From Leptobrachium leishanense (Eukaryota > Chordata > Amphibia > Anura > Megophryidae): a stretch of DNA of 64,000 bases. The translations under genes and the position numbers were made by a program. Every line of letters begins with the position of its first letter. Position 1 is the first letter of the stretch. The stretch spans positions 97,747,204 through 97,811,203 of the forward strand of contig CM019069.1 of NCBI GenBank assembly GCA_009667805.1, in the 5' to 3' direction. Shown here piece by piece: positions 1 through 11,597 of the stretch. The notes under the pieces were generated by a model. The model was not told where the DNA came from, ran no database searches, and worked only from the letters and a program-made list of their open reading frames with translations.

Positions 1-106
1 GAGCAGAAGCTTCAGAGTGAGTAAATGATCATTTTATTGCATAGAATTCAATTGCATTGAACTTGAATGTAATATCAAACAAAATGGCATAACGAATTAT
101 CGTTGT

Positions 107-544
107 CACTAAGGATGTGCGTTTCGGCTTTCAGAATTTCGGAATTTAAACGACATTTTCCCGATTCGTGTTTTCTGATGCGGGCGATTCTCAGATAATT
201 TTTCGATCCGAAAATGTCAGATCCGAAATGTTTCCGAGCCGAAACTAAATATTGTACGAATATTCGATTGGACTTGAATTGTGTCAAATCGAAATTTATT
301 GCTTTGAAACGAGAACAGACGTTGCAAAAAACGAAAAATGTCCGAAATCACGAAAAGTAGATCCAAAAAACGAGCAAAGTGACACAAAAAAACGAAAAAT
401 GGTCCATATTCCGATGACATATCCCCGAAAAACGAGTCGAACCGAATCGAATCAAAACAGGGATCGTTCGAAACGAGCCGAATCGAAAACTTTAAACATC
501 CGAAAAATCGAACAGAAAAAATAATCGATGCACAAGCCTAGGTG
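107..544. mobile_element. MITE-like element rich in TTCGG/CGAAA
   Basis: The two ends form an imperfect inverted repeat: the left end reads CACTAAGGATGTGCGTTTCG and the right end, reverse-complemented, reads CACCTAGGCTTGTGCATCGA. The interior is built of degenerate TTCGG, TCGAA and CGAAAA words on both strands. No coding sequence is recognisable. I find no convincing target duplication, so the superfamily is not settled (hAT-like by the CA...TG ends). It abuts the truncated left end of the Harbinger element. Confidence 0.4.
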
Positions 545-551
545 TCACATG

Positions 552-2875
552 TCAAATGATGTCCATCTGCCATGGCACCTGCCCTGCATTGCTAGTGAAA
601 TAATTAGACAGAGCATCGCGAAACCTGTTGGTGTGTCTATTCACAGGTATTATGTCATCGTTAGCATACTCATCCAGACCCGTTACTGTGAGGGTATCCT
701 CGAAATTAACCCCATCCCTTGCACGAACATAGTTATGTAGGATGCAACAGCATTTCACTATATCCACACAGAAATCCACATTTACATCAAGTGGCCGATG
801 AAAAATCCTCCACTTGTTGCTCAGTATGCCAAAGCTACACTCGACATACCGTCTCGCCCGCGACAGCCTGTAATTAAACACCCGCTTCTTCACAGTCAGG
901 TGTGTCCCCGAGTATGGCCGCAGGAGATGTGTGGATAGGCCGAATGCCTCGTCACCCACGAAGGCATAGGGGACTGACACGTCGCTGCCAGGCAAAGGTG
1001 CGGGTCTGGGGATGTTCAGGTTCCCACCCTCAATCTCATTCCACAGTGTTGAGTTCCGAAACAGTGTTGAGTCCGAGTCCTTGCCGTATGATCCGACATC
1101 CACATACACAAAATTATAGTTGGCATCTGCCACCGCCAGTAGGCCAATTGAAAAATAATGTTTATAATTTTGATACAGTGAGCCACTGTGCAGTGGCTTC
1201 ACAATGCGGACATGTTTGCCGTCCACCGCTCCCAGGCAGTTGGGATAGTTCGCTCTCTCCCAGAATCCTGCTGCAATTGCCAGCCATGTCTCGCCTGTGG
1301 GTGTTTGCAAACATTGGTCCTTCATGGTTTCCCATATTGTTTGGCAGACCTTGCGGACGATCTCACCAGCTGTCGATCTGCCAATGCGGAAGTTGTAATG
1401 CAGATCCTTCAAACTGCATCCACTAGCGAGATACCTAGAACATGAAAGAAGCTGTGTTATGATCACATCATATAAACCTAACCTTATGTCGCTCTCATCA
1501 TGTTTTGCAGCACATGAAGCAATCAATAAATGGCGCACGGTGAGGGACAATCATACCCGGGTCCTGAAAAAGGAGGCTGAAGCTGCTCGCTCTGGAGCTG
1601 GTGCAAAGAAGAGGCGCAGCTATTTGTATGCTGACCAACTGTCCTTCCTGAGGAAGAGCCAGGAGCCGCGCAAGACCGTGAGCAGTATTGACCGGCCATC
1701 CACCACTAGCTCACAAGGGCAAGACCTGCAGCCCGCAGGATCTGGCAGCTGCCAGGTGGAAGTCGAGCAGGGTGGTGCGGAGTCCCAGGTGGAGGATGTG
1801 GAGTCCCAACAGGTGCCGGGTACAGCACCCACAGACAGCACCAGTACGGCTCCCAGGAGGAAGAAGCCACCATCAGCTGATGTCGAGCAGGCCATGGTCG
1901 CATTCATGGAGGCGCACCATACACATCCACGCTGCATGGTCGCTGATTCCGAGGACATGTCCTTTTTTAATTCATGTCTCTCCCTGCTCAACATGATGAC
2001 CCCAGCGCAGAAGGTGGATTATCGCCGCCGAAGCCTGGACCTGATACATGAGATACTGTCCCATCCACAACAGGCACCTGTATATCACGGTGTCGTGCCA
2101 CAATACCCCCATGGTTATTCCCACCACTGCCAGGCGTTGCCTACCCGCCCACCCATGTCCCCTGTTGCTGGGCCACCCCCGGAGCCAGAGTACCACCGCA
2201 TCTATATGCACGGTCCTCATGACCCAGATGCTCCTCGGTATCATACCATGTGAGGTGTATCGTCTGTTCGTTTATGTTTGTCACAGTTTATTCATGTTGT
2301 TCTACTATTTTTATTTTATTACCTTCATTGGACATGCAATAATATATGTGTTTAATATGTTATTGTTATCTTCTGTCATATTATTTCGGGACTAAATATT
2401 TTATTTGTTTCACATCGTTGTCAGTGTCATTACTCTTTCGTTACGTGTTCTGGAAGGTGATGCATGCGTTTGTGTGTGTGGCCATATAACTACTGACCTA
2501 CAATAGAGCCTCTGCACACCGAGCACATGTCTGATGACTGGCAGCGATGTCATGAATGCAGGTGTTTGATAGTACTTACCGCAAAGTGAGGACCAGCATC
2601 TCCTCCGGTGGTATGGCAGCCCTCATGTTGGTGTCCCTCTTGGTCAGCGGCTCACGCACCTTCATCAACAGTTCATCAAAGGTGTGGATGGACATCCGCA
2701 GGTAGTTGAAGAACTTCACGGGGTCCCTCTCTCGCAGTGGCCTGTACAGTGTCACAAAGTGGCCATGCGTGTGTCTGGCAGTGTTGATTGGATGGACCCA
2801 TGTTCGCCGTTGTCTTTTCTTCTTCAGGTACAGGTATCCCAGTGCAGCAAAAAGAAACACTTGGACTGCATCCAT
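552..2875 (-). CDS. Harbinger transposase (HARBI1-like), two exons
   Basis: The gene encodes a DDE_Tnp_4-type nuclease that cuts and pastes PIF/Harbinger elements. Exon 1 runs 2875-2580 and starts at an ATG (MDAVQ...). It carries the N-terminal Harbinger region with WVHPIN and FFNYLRMS and ends in ...VLTLR at a consensus GTAAGT donor. Exon 2 runs 1434-552 and follows a TTCTAG acceptor. The join keeps the frame and gives an R-Y-L-A-S-G junction, as in the family. The spliced product is 392 residues, close to the usual HARBI1 length. Visible catalytic motifs are GAVDGKHV (first Asp), GDEAFGL (second Asp) and a Glu in YVECSFGILSNKWR. The 1.1-kb intron contains the MADF-BESS gene in antisense. 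I see no frameshift or stop, so the coding part may be functional although the element has lost its left end. Confidence 0.85.
1511..2253 (+). CDS. MADF-BESS accessory protein of Harbinger, 5' partial
   Basis: The reading frame begins after a good splice acceptor (TGTTTTGCAG, ending at 1510) and opens with the C-terminal half of a MADF (Myb/SANT-like) domain: W-R-T-V-R-D-N-H, then a basic linker and Y-L-Y-A-D-Q-L-S-F-L. A Ser/Thr/Gln-rich middle follows. Near residues 155-195 comes a BESS motif (SEDMSFFNSCLSLLNMMTP, then DYRRRSLDLIHEIL). Such MADF or Myb-like proteins accompany Harbinger transposases and are known to aid nuclear import and end recognition. The first half of the MADF domain has no exon in this window. 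It would lie left of 545, where the element is truncated, so this copy is probably non-functional. Confidence 0.75.
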
Positions 2876-3117
2876 CTTGGAAAAATGCCACCATTCCCAA
2901 AATGCCTTTTTATACCCTTTCCCTTTTATTTGATTCATTCTGCAATTGATTTGGTTGATCATATCTCTCTTCTTCCAGCTCCGTGAAACAAAACGTACGA
3001 AAATGCGCATCGTATGACCGCTTTTGCGCATTCCGTGAAAAAATACGTTCGTTCGTTCGTTCGACCGCACTTTTTCACGTTCGCGGGGAAAAATGCGTTC
3101 GTCTGACCCTAGCCTAT

Positions 3118-6100
3118 AAGTCAGCTGGCATACCGGAAGAAACGTAAAGCGGAAAGATTTTTGCAGTTACAAACTGAGTTGAGAAAGAGGGAATTTCAAC
3201 ATAAATCTGCCCCCGGACCCGAATCCTTCACTGTGCTGCAGGAAGCGAGAAGGGCGCTGACCCAATTGTCACTGGATGAAGTTAGTAGAGCTCTGTTGTG
3301 GTCTTGGCGTTTTTATAATGAGAAATCAAATAAGATGGACACCCCATTGGCACGCCGGATAGTGGGTCTCCAACATAACCGGGGGGTGGGAGCTGTAAGG
3401 GATGCATCTGGGGTGGTTCATAGATCCCCGTCTAAGATAAGGGATGTTTTTACAGAGTTCTATGAAGAGATTTATAACCACTCCCCTAAGTTGTGTTTGG
3501 GTAACCCGGTGCATGTCACAAATGTGCAATCCTTCCTCTCTGGTTTGGGCTTGCCAGTCTTGTCCGAGGCTCAGAAGGACCTTTTACGGGCTCCCATAAC
3601 CCAGGAAGAGGTGAAAAAGGCCATTGGTCTCATGCACCCAAATAAAGCACAGGCCCTGATGGACTTCCTGGGCGGTATTATAAATTCTTTCTGCCGTTGC
3701 TGCTCCTTCACCTCACTGCAATGTGTAACTTGACGAGAGAGGGGGCTCCTTTCTCGTGAGACTCTTTGACTGCCTCAGTGGTTACTATCCTTAAGCCGGG
3801 CAAGGACCACCTTGGACCGGAAGATTATAGACCCATTTCCCTCCTAAATTTTGATATAAAAGTCCTAGCTAAGGTGTTAGCGCTTCGCTTGAATGTTATT
3901 ATCCCGGGATTGGTCCATGCCGATCAGGTGGGGTTTGTCCCAGGCCGGCAGGCTTACGACAACACTCGGCGAGCATGTGATTTGGTATGGCTGGCACAAC
4001 ATACGGGAGAACCTTCGGTTCTTTTATCGCTGGATGCTGAGAAGGTATTTGACCGAGTGGGCTGGCCTTTTTTATTTCAACTGTTGACTCATTTGGGATT
4101 TCCTGAGGAAATTAGGGCAGCGCTCGGGGCCATGTATGATCAACCTATGGCGCAGATCGCGATTCCAGGTGCGACCCCCTCTGCCTTTTGGTCTGGCGAA
4201 TGGTACACGACAGGGATGTCCACTATCACCGCTGCTGTTTGCTTTGTCTCTGGTGCCTCTGTTAGCTACCATTCGCGTGGACCCCCAGATTACAGGCATT
4301 GTGTGTGGGGGGGGTGAGTATAAGGTTTCGGCATATGCAGATGATGTGCTCCTGTCCCTGACCAGTCCTGTGTCCTCAGTGGCTAGGCTGATGGAGGTGT
4401 TCTATCGGTTCTCAGGGGCGGCGGGCTATAAAGTGAATATGTCAAAGTCCTCGGCCCTCCTCTTGGGTACTACTTTCGGGGCTGAGACTGAGGCTATGAA
4501 ACGACGTTTTGGCATTCATACCACTACGATCTCTATTCCTTACCTTGGTGTTCAGATCCCGGGGTCTCATTTGGACATTAATCTACTTAACTACGCTCCG
4601 TTGTTTCGACAAATAAAATGTGATCTTGAACGCTGGGGTAAATTGCATATATCATGGTTGGGGAGGGTGCATTGTGTGAAAATGAATGTGCTGCTTCACC
4701 TCCTGTACCTCTTTCAGGCCCTTCTGACGACGCTGTGCCAGTCGGATCTTGCAAGTTTACAAACGGCTATTGACACTTTTGTTTGGGATAATAAGAGGCA
4801 TAGGGTGGCGATACAGACATTGTATAGGCCTCGGGCAACGGATGGGATGTGACTGCCTTCTCTTTTATCATACTACAGGGCGGCGAGGTTAGCTCAGATT
4901 GTAGCATGGCATTCCCCGGTTGGGGTCCGTAGATGGGTAAACTTGGAATCCACCATGATGTCCCCGAATCTCCCACAGTTTTGGCTGTGGATTCCCACCA
5001 CACATCGCCTTAAATTGCGGACTGAGTGCCCAGCTATCGTTGCTGCCATCAAACTTTGGAACTCGGTTGCTCTTATATGTGACTTGATGTGCTTTCACCG
5101 CTTACGCCTATTCTGTGCAATGAGGAGTTCCCACCTGGTATGGTTCCACAACCTTTTGGGCAGTTGGAAGCGGCAGGGCTTCACCGCTTGATACACCTCT
5201 ATCCAAAGGGCGCTCTGGTACAATACCCGGATTTACAACAACATTGCACCCTCCCGCCTTCCACATTTTTTCGGTTTCTACAAGTGAGAGACTTTGCCTC
5301 TGTGCCACATATTAAAGCTGCGGCAATACCAAGACCCTCATGGTTTGAACGCCTATGTCTTCAAGGTGGACACCCTAAAGGATTGATCTCCCAAATTTAC
5401 TCATCTATTACGTCCACCCTTGATTGGAGGGAACTGACCTATATTAAAGCATGGCACGCAGACCTGGGAGAAACCCTGGAGGGGGACGAGTGGCTGGATA
5501 TATTTGAAGCGGCCCGGAGGACGTCCATCTGTGCCGCCCATCAGGAACAGGCATTAAAGATGATCTTCCACTGGTGCACCACTCCGGAGAAGCTTGCCAA
5601 GATGAAGGTGACAACCACGGATGTATGTTGGAGGTTGTGTGGCCACAAAGGCACTTTTTTGCATATGTGGTGGGACTGCCCTCGCCTGGTGGGACTATGG
5701 AAGAAATTACATACTCTGGCGCAAGCTGTGCTGGAACGGGACATCCCCTTTACACCGGCAGTATTTCTTTTGACTAGTCCGGTGGAGGAGCTGACGTTGA
5801 GACAAAATAAATTTCTGTTTAAGCTGGCCTTGGCCGGACGCCGTGCCATTGCGGCTGAGTGGAGGGCCCCGGAGCCCCCCCCTTTGGCAGGGTGTTGTCA
5901 AACATTAGGGATGCAATGTTAATGGATGAGCTGACTGCTAAGGTGCGCCACACGGTAGAGGCGTTTTATAAAGTGTGGGACCTGTGGATAGCGTATGACG
6001 AGTAGACTGGAAGTTGGGGTTGAAGTGAATATGTACCGGGCGTTGGAGTTTGTCCCTGGAGGGGACATGGTTGTAGGATAGATTTCCTCTCTCCTTTCCT

Positions 6101-6337
6101 TTCCCTCTATACTGTCTTTCTTTTTAACTTTTTTTCTTCTCTCTCTTTCCTTTTCCCTTCTTTCTCTCTCCTCTACTCTTTGTCTTATGTGTGTTTTCCC
6201 CTGTTTGTCTTGTTGGCAGATCAGACACTGAGTTTTGTCGCTATTGCATAAAGTATAAGTAAACTGGCTTTTGTATGCTGGTCTTCTCTGATGTTAATAT
6301 TCAACCATAATAAAATATGTTTTTTAAAAAAAAATAG
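3118..6337 (+). pseudogene. L1-clade LINE, ORF2 reverse transcriptase remnant, 5' truncated
   Basis: Frames covering 3161-3733, 3766-4230, 4136-4852 and 5089-5922 together make an L1-type ORF2 without its endonuclease. Reverse transcriptase blocks are visible in order: the region before the fingers, PEDYRPISLLNFDIKVLAKVL, a palm segment with SLDAEKVFDRVGW, NGTRQGCPLSPLLFAL and the catalytic YADD (about 4337-4348). The C-terminal L1 cysteine motif is CWRLCGHKG...HMWWDC (about 5626-5680). At least three frameshifts and a stop near 4850 break it. The 3' untranslated region is pyrimidine-rich and ends with AATAAAATATG and an A-tract at about 6327-6336, as expected for retroposition. The copy starts at 3118 next to the Harbinger end. 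Confidence 0.85.
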
Positions 6338-6668
6338 AAATATAACGCCCCCAGCAGGTCTGTATAAATAGAAATATAATGCCCCCAGCAGGTCCGTATA
6401 AATAGAAATATAACACCCCAGCAGGTCCATATAAATAGAATATAATGCCCCCAGCAGGTCCATATAAATAGAAAAATAATGCCCCCAGCAAGTCCATATA
6501 AATAGAAAAATAATGCCCCCCAGCAGGTCCATATAAATAGAAATATAATGCCCCCAGCAGGTCTGTATAAATTAGAAATATAATGCCCCCAGCAGGTCTG
6601 TATAAATAGAAATATAATGCCCCCAGCAGGTCTGTATAAATATAATATAATGCCCCCAGCAGGTCCAT
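6338..6668. repeat. Minisatellite, 34-bp unit, about 10 copies
   Basis: The unit is close to AATAGAAATATAACGCCCCC followed by AGCAGGTCTGTATA. About ten copies follow directly on the A-tail of the L1 copy, with scattered substitutions and one-base indels. Confidence 0.95.
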
Positions 6669-7294
6669 TACCAAGTCTTAACTTTTGAGATTAACATTCA
6701 TGATTAACTCTTGGAGCAGCCAATGGAAATTCAGAAAATTTCCAAATGGGACCTACAGCTAATCAGACTGATAAACTTCTGCAGTTCCAATTTCCACAGT
6801 TCATAAACCCTGGGAAAAGAGAGATACAGACAAGCCATCCCAAGGCTTCTTAGTCTGTGAGGTGGGCAGGCATGGGGTGAAAGAAGGAGGGGAGGGTCTG
6901 TCTGTTCCTGTGCTGCTTGCAGTGATATTTGTAAGGAGGATGGAGGGGGTTTAATTTAGTGCAGATGGTGGGCATCCCCTTGGTCTCTCTCCCAGCAGGG
7001 CACACACCTTGGCTTTCCTGCCTGGATTGCTAGAGAGCTCCTCTGCTTCTCCTCCTGCTCTGCTCTTTCTGAAGGAGTTGCAATGTTCTGTGCCTGGCTG
7101 AAGGGAGGGAGCAGGGGAGCCATGCCTGTCGCATGGAGCAGGACTGTCACAGCTCTGAGTGGGTGTCATGTGAAGATGCATGGACAGGAGGGGAATTGCA
7201 TGTGACTGCTACAGAGATGGAGAGAGTGTATAGGGTGAAAGATATGCGTTCAGGGCTCCCATTCTCAGACCCCCCTCCTAACAGAACTCACTCA
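6669..7294. other. No gene seen; flank of Tc1 insertion
   Basis: Mixed-composition sequence with several short open frames but no recognisable domain, no repeat ends and no promoter signature I would defend. It is the left flank of the Tc1 insertion and continues at 8545. Confidence 0.5.
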
Positions 7295-7296
7295 TA

Positions 7297-8542
7297 CACT
7301 ATATTGCCAAAAGTATTCGCTCACCTGCCTTGACTCGCATATGAATTTAAGTGACATCCCATTCCTAATCCATAGGGTTCAATATGACATCGGTCCACCC
7401 TTTGCAGCTATAACAGCTTCAACTCTTCTGGGAAGGCTGTCCACAAGGTTTAGGAGTGTGTTTATGGGAATTTTTGACCATTCTTCCAGAAGCGTATTTG
7501 TGAGGTCACACACTGATGTTGGACAAGAAGGCCTGGCTCTCAGTCTCCGCTCTAATTCATCCCAAAGGTGTTCTATCGGGTTGAGGTCAGGACTCTGTGC
7601 AGGCCAGTCAAGTTCATCCACACCAGACTCTGTCATCCATGTCTTTATGGACCTTGCTTTGTGCACTGGTGCACAGTCATGTTGGAAGAGGAAGGGGCCA
7701 GCTCCAAACTGTCCCCACAAAGTTAGGAGCATGGAATTATCCAAAATGTCTTGATATGCTGAAGCATTCAGAGTTCCTTTCACTGGAACTAAGGGGCCAA
7801 ACCCAGCTCCTGAAAAACAACCCCACACCATAATCCCCCCTCCACCAAACTTTACACTTGGCACAATGCAGTCAGACAAGTACCGTTCTCCTCGCAACCG
7901 CCAAACCCAGACTCGTCCATCAGATTGCCAGATGGAGAAGCGCGATTCGTCACTCCAGAGAATGTGTCTCCACTGTTCTAGAGTCCAGTGGCGGCGTGCT
8001 TTACACCACTGCAGCCGACGCTTTGCATTGCACTTGGTGATGTATGGCTTGGATGTAGCTGCTCGGCCATGGAAACCCATTCCATGAAGCTCTCTGCGCA
8101 CTGTTCTTGAACTAATCTGAAGGCCACATGAAGTTTGGAGGTCTGTACCGATTGACTCTGCAGAAAGTTGGCTACCTCGTCGCACTATGCGCCTCAGCAT
8201 CCGCTGACCCCGCTCCGTTAGTTTACGTGTTACCACTTCGTGGCTGAGTTGCTATCGTTCCCAAACACTTCCACGTTCTTATAATACAGCTGACAGTTGA
8301 CTGTGGAATATTTAGGAGCGAGGAAATTTCACGACTGGATTTGTTGCACAGATGGCATCCTATCACAGTTCCACGCTGGAATTCACTGAGCTCCTGAGAA
8401 CGACCCATTCTTTCACAAATGTTTGTAAAAACAGTCTGCATGCCTAGGTGCTTGATTTTATACACCTGTGGCCTTGTAAGTGATTGGAACACCTGATTCT
8501 GATTATTTGGATGGGTGAGCGAATACTTTTGGCAATATAGTG
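7297..8542 (-). mobile_element. Tc1/mariner element, both ends present
   Basis: The element is 1246 bp and is bounded by inverted ends CACTATATTGCCAAAAGTAT at 7297 and the complementary sequence ending at 8542. A TA dinucleotide flanks each side (7295-7296 and 8543-8544), the canonical Tc1 target duplication. It carries a single transposase on the minus strand. Confidence 0.96.
7379..8408 (-). pseudogene. Tc1 transposase (DD34E), one frameshift
   Basis: The start ATG (MGRSQELSEFQRG) lies at 8408. An N-terminal helix-turn-helix (REISSLLNIPQSTVSCIIR) and a second DNA-binding half follow. Catalytic motifs are [16 protein letters not shown] and [14 protein letters not shown], with 34 residues between the second Asp and the Glu, the DD34E signature. 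The frame breaks at about 8236, where the linker usually reading RSGRPRKLT becomes RSGNT-stop. This fits a 2-base loss relative to the family. The rest of the frame is open to the stop at 7379. The enzyme would be inactive unless the break is a sequence error. Confidence 0.93.
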
Positions 8543-8544
8543 TA

Positions 8545-8983
8545 CCTCTCCATCTCCCAAGGACTGCAGCCATGACGATGATCATCCTCTTGATCAGAGT
8601 TGTTGCACAAAGGAGGCAGAGCTCAGGCTGGCAGGAGGAAAGGCAGAGAGGCAGATACAGGCAGCTCCTCTCTCCCGATGGAGTCCCACCTGATCACACA
8701 GCTGCACACGTGTCTGGCCTCCTCTTCTGAGCGCTTGTCTCGCGAGACGAGCTGGAGGGGGCGGCGCCCAGTAGCATACAGTTCACAGCCGCGTGCAATG
8801 TGTGTGGGAGACACGCTGCTACGCTGGGGCCATGAAGCGCACTCAGAGAGTCCGAATCTGGAGCTGCTGTTGAAGGCAGCAGTGACCCGCTGAGCCATTG
8901 GCCCACCGGGAACCTCCATGGGGGAATAGTTTTGTTCCTGAGAGCTCCCAGTCATTCTGTCTGATTGAGTTTATGTTTAAGGT
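8545..8983. other. No gene seen; flank between Tc1 and Kolobok
   Basis: Continuation of the Tc1 flank. It has moderate GC, several short overlapping open frames on both strands, and no domain or repeat signature I recognise. Confidence 0.5.
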
Positions 8984-9279
8984 TTAAAGGGACACTCTAG
9001 GCAGAAAATGACCCACCTTTTTTTTTCAGTATACAAATGCTACAGCACTACCTAGTCGTTATACATTTTTTTTTTTTTTTTATGTTATAGTTACCTTAAA
9101 ACTGAGGCATTTTCTCACCGCGGTTTTTTTCTATTCCTGCGCTTCCCTCCTCTTTCACTTCAAGCCGGAAGTTGGCACAAGGTCTACGTCCAAACAGCGC
9201 ATGCACCACTTTATTGCTTATCAGCCAATGAGGTGATTCCTAGCAGAATCATGCTAATTAACTCAGCGCATGCGCGGAA

Positions 9280-9460
9280 GAGTGCGCGTTCACGAGCAGC
9301 GGGGTGAGCTGAAGTTCACCCCGCCTGCTCGTCGAAATATCCACTCCCACCACTGTCTACACATTCCCCTCGGTAACGCCCTACACACAACCCTCTCACC
9401 ATCCTGTCACCCTGTCCACGACAACAAAAAAACAGCCAGGCACATTATATATATACATAG
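9280..9460 (+). promoter_or_regulatory. Candidate promoter and non-coding first exon of the ballast-domain gene
   Basis: This CpG-containing stretch near the left Kolobok end finishes in CATAG followed by a consensus donor GTAAGTAT at 9461. The next good plus-strand acceptor in the right place is TTCTTGATAG ending at 11597, directly before the ballast-domain reading frame. A mirror arrangement exists at the right end for the transposase. Transcription start and splicing are inferred, not shown. Confidence 0.4.
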
Positions 9461-9472
9461 GTAAGTATATTC

Positions 9473-10363
9473 CAGGGGCGGACTGACCCGTCGGGCCCTC
9501 GGACACTTGCCCTTGGGCCCGCAGGTTGGTAGGGGCCCGTTATTGTCATGATGCACAGTGGGTTTAGTTTCCCTCAGCTCCGGTAACCAGACCACGGTCA
9601 CCGGAGCTATGATCATCCTATAGCGAGCCCAGCGGTACACACTCCTCTCCCTCCTCCCAAACAGCCGTGATGTCGGTGCTTTGCAGCGTGCCTGCCAATA
9701 TTGTAAACACTAGCACGGCACGCTGCATTGGCGCCGCCCCCTAACGTGATGCTGCAGGTCGTGCAGCATCAGAAGAAGAGGGAGGACAGAGAAACAAGCA
9801 TATGGTGTAGCCTGCCTGCTTCCACGAAACATTATCTTCAATAGGGTATGGTGAACGACCGGGGGGGGGGGGGTTGGGATGACAGCGATATAAGGGGGGT
9901 ATTGACAGCGATATAAAGGGGGGAGATGACAGCGATATGAAGGGGGGTATAACATGAGAAAAATATGCTGGGGAGGGGGAAAACAAAGTAAATTATATGC
10001 TGGGGAGAGGACAATAAAATAAAAATAAACATGGATTTTTAATTAACCCACTAAATAGATGTGTAAATGTGTGTAAATATACATTTATAAATAAAAAATA
10101 TGCGGTGTAAAGTGTCTGCAGAAAACAGCATTCGCTTCCTCGCATGACCGCACACTGAAAGTGCAGTCTTTGCAAAATGGAATGGCAATAAGTGTAGGAG
10201 AGTGATATTGAGAGGTTGTTGTACATAATGCTATATGAAACAATATATTTTTGAAAGTACATTGTCATTAACAGAAACGTTACAATGGAGAGAAACAACG
10301 AGTCTATTGTTCCCGAAGAAGAACTTGAGAGACGGGTATTTTTTTTATTTTTTAATGGAATAT
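9473..10363. mobile_element. hAT-like fragment with G-rich minisatellite
   Basis: Starts with CAGGGGCGGACTGACCCGTC, the terminus of a hAT-like family also seen at 24867 and 43367. No right terminus is found, so the copy is truncated. At about 9860-9990 it holds a short tandem repeat of GGGGGG-TATTGACAGCGATATAA type. The rest is AT-rich without genes. Confidence 0.6.
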
Positions 10364-11041
10364 TTAACCACTTGAATGCTAAGGACGCGCTCAGCGCGTC
10401 CTCAGCATTCCCGCTGGTGTGCTGAGGATGCGCTGAGCGCGTCCTCACTTTGGGGTCAGCGTTCGGCCGGGTTCCGGCCGATCGCTGGCCCCTCCGGTGC
10501 GGGCTGACATCCTGGATGTCAGCCCGGCATCCGGACCAGCAGCCGCCATTATTAGGTGTCATCGCGGGGGCGCGATGACACCTAATTCAGGCGCCCCCCC
10601 CGCATGTGCGGAGGAGGCGCCTGAAAGGGAGGGGGGGGAGGTCCTTCGGACCTCTCTCCCTCCCGATCGGTGGCTCTGCAGGGCTTAACCCAGGCATCAT
10701 TTGGAAGGGCACAGCCTGCCCTTCCAAATGATGCCTGGCATTAACCCCTGGGGAGCTGGATCGCGAATCGGCGCTGAAAAGCGCCGGTTCGCGATCCTTT
10801 CCCGGAGCTGGCCGACATCTTGGATGTCGGCCAAGCTTCCGGGAACTCCCCCAGAGGACTGGCGTCATCGTGCGTAGCACGATGACGCCAGTCCTACAGT
10901 TAACCCCTAACTGCCACCAAGTGTGGAGATAGGGAGTTCCAATGAACTCCCGATCCGTGGCAGTTAGGGGTTAAATTTTGATATGGTTGGATCGGCCAGA
11001 GCATGGCCGTTCCAACGATACCAAACATGAAAGTTAAAAAT

Positions 11042-11079
<38 letters not shown>

Positions 11080-11553
11080 TTTTTTTGGTTTGTTAGTGTA
11101 GCAATATTGTTCCCATTTCAATTATAATGTGAACAATGATGCTGCACTAACGATTTTTGTATGCGGTGCGTTTGTTAAAAATAGTGTCATTTTCCCCCCA
11201 AAAAAATGTAATGAGACCCCATCTCTAATTTTTTTAACAAGCGCACCCCATACAAAATATAACCGCAATTGCTCGCATGTTAAAATGTGGAAAAAAACAC
11301 TTTAGACATTGTAAATTATTGAAAATACATATTTTATTGCATTTTTTGTTATAATATACAGACATGACATAACGTATACATATAATAATGACATATTATG
11401 AATCTACCGAGTCTGACGGAAAGAACGATATATAATATGTCGGTGTCATATACTAAAATAAGCCTTAAAAACACGTTTAAACATGATGCGCAAAACAGGT
11501 AAAAAATGACCTCAGCACAGGGGCGGGAAAAGCCTCAGCAGCGAAAGGGTTAA
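10364..11553. mobile_element. Non-autonomous TTAA element made of serial hairpins
   Basis: Flanked by TTAA at 10364-10367 and 11550-11553. Inner ends are inverted and related: CCACTTGAATGCTAAGG on the left and CCCTTTCGCTGCTGAGG on the right strand. The left two thirds is a chain of nearly perfect hairpins, for example AGGTGTCATCGCG.../...CGCGATGACACCT (10554-10583), CCAGGCATCATTTGGAAGGG with its complement (10691-10738) and ACTGGCGTCATCGTG with its complement (10858-10893). A 43-base A-tract followed by T-tract lies at about 11046-11087. The right third matches in reverse orientation the sequence at 38859-39155. No coding sequence. Confidence 0.8.
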
Positions 11554-11597
11554 AAGTTGAACTATTCACATTGAAATTTTACTTTTTTTCTTGATAG

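Larger units (their letters stand above)
545..3112 (-). mobile_element. PIF/Harbinger DNA transposon, left end truncated
   Basis: This block holds the two genes typical of Harbinger elements: a DDE transposase on the minus strand and a MADF-BESS DNA-binding accessory protein on the plus strand. The right end (about 3000-3112) is non-coding, contains short repeats of GTTC and ends near GACCCTAGCC. No matching inverted terminal repeat is found on the left, where the sequence stops 8 bases past the transposase stop codon at the edge of the CGAAA-rich MITE. The left terminus is therefore missing, and with it probably the first exon of the accessory gene. Confidence 0.8.

Noticed and set aside
107..544. 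Assignment of the CGAAA-rich block to hAT
   Set aside because: The ends are only about 70 percent inverted-repeat and no 8-bp duplication is visible, so the superfamily is left open.
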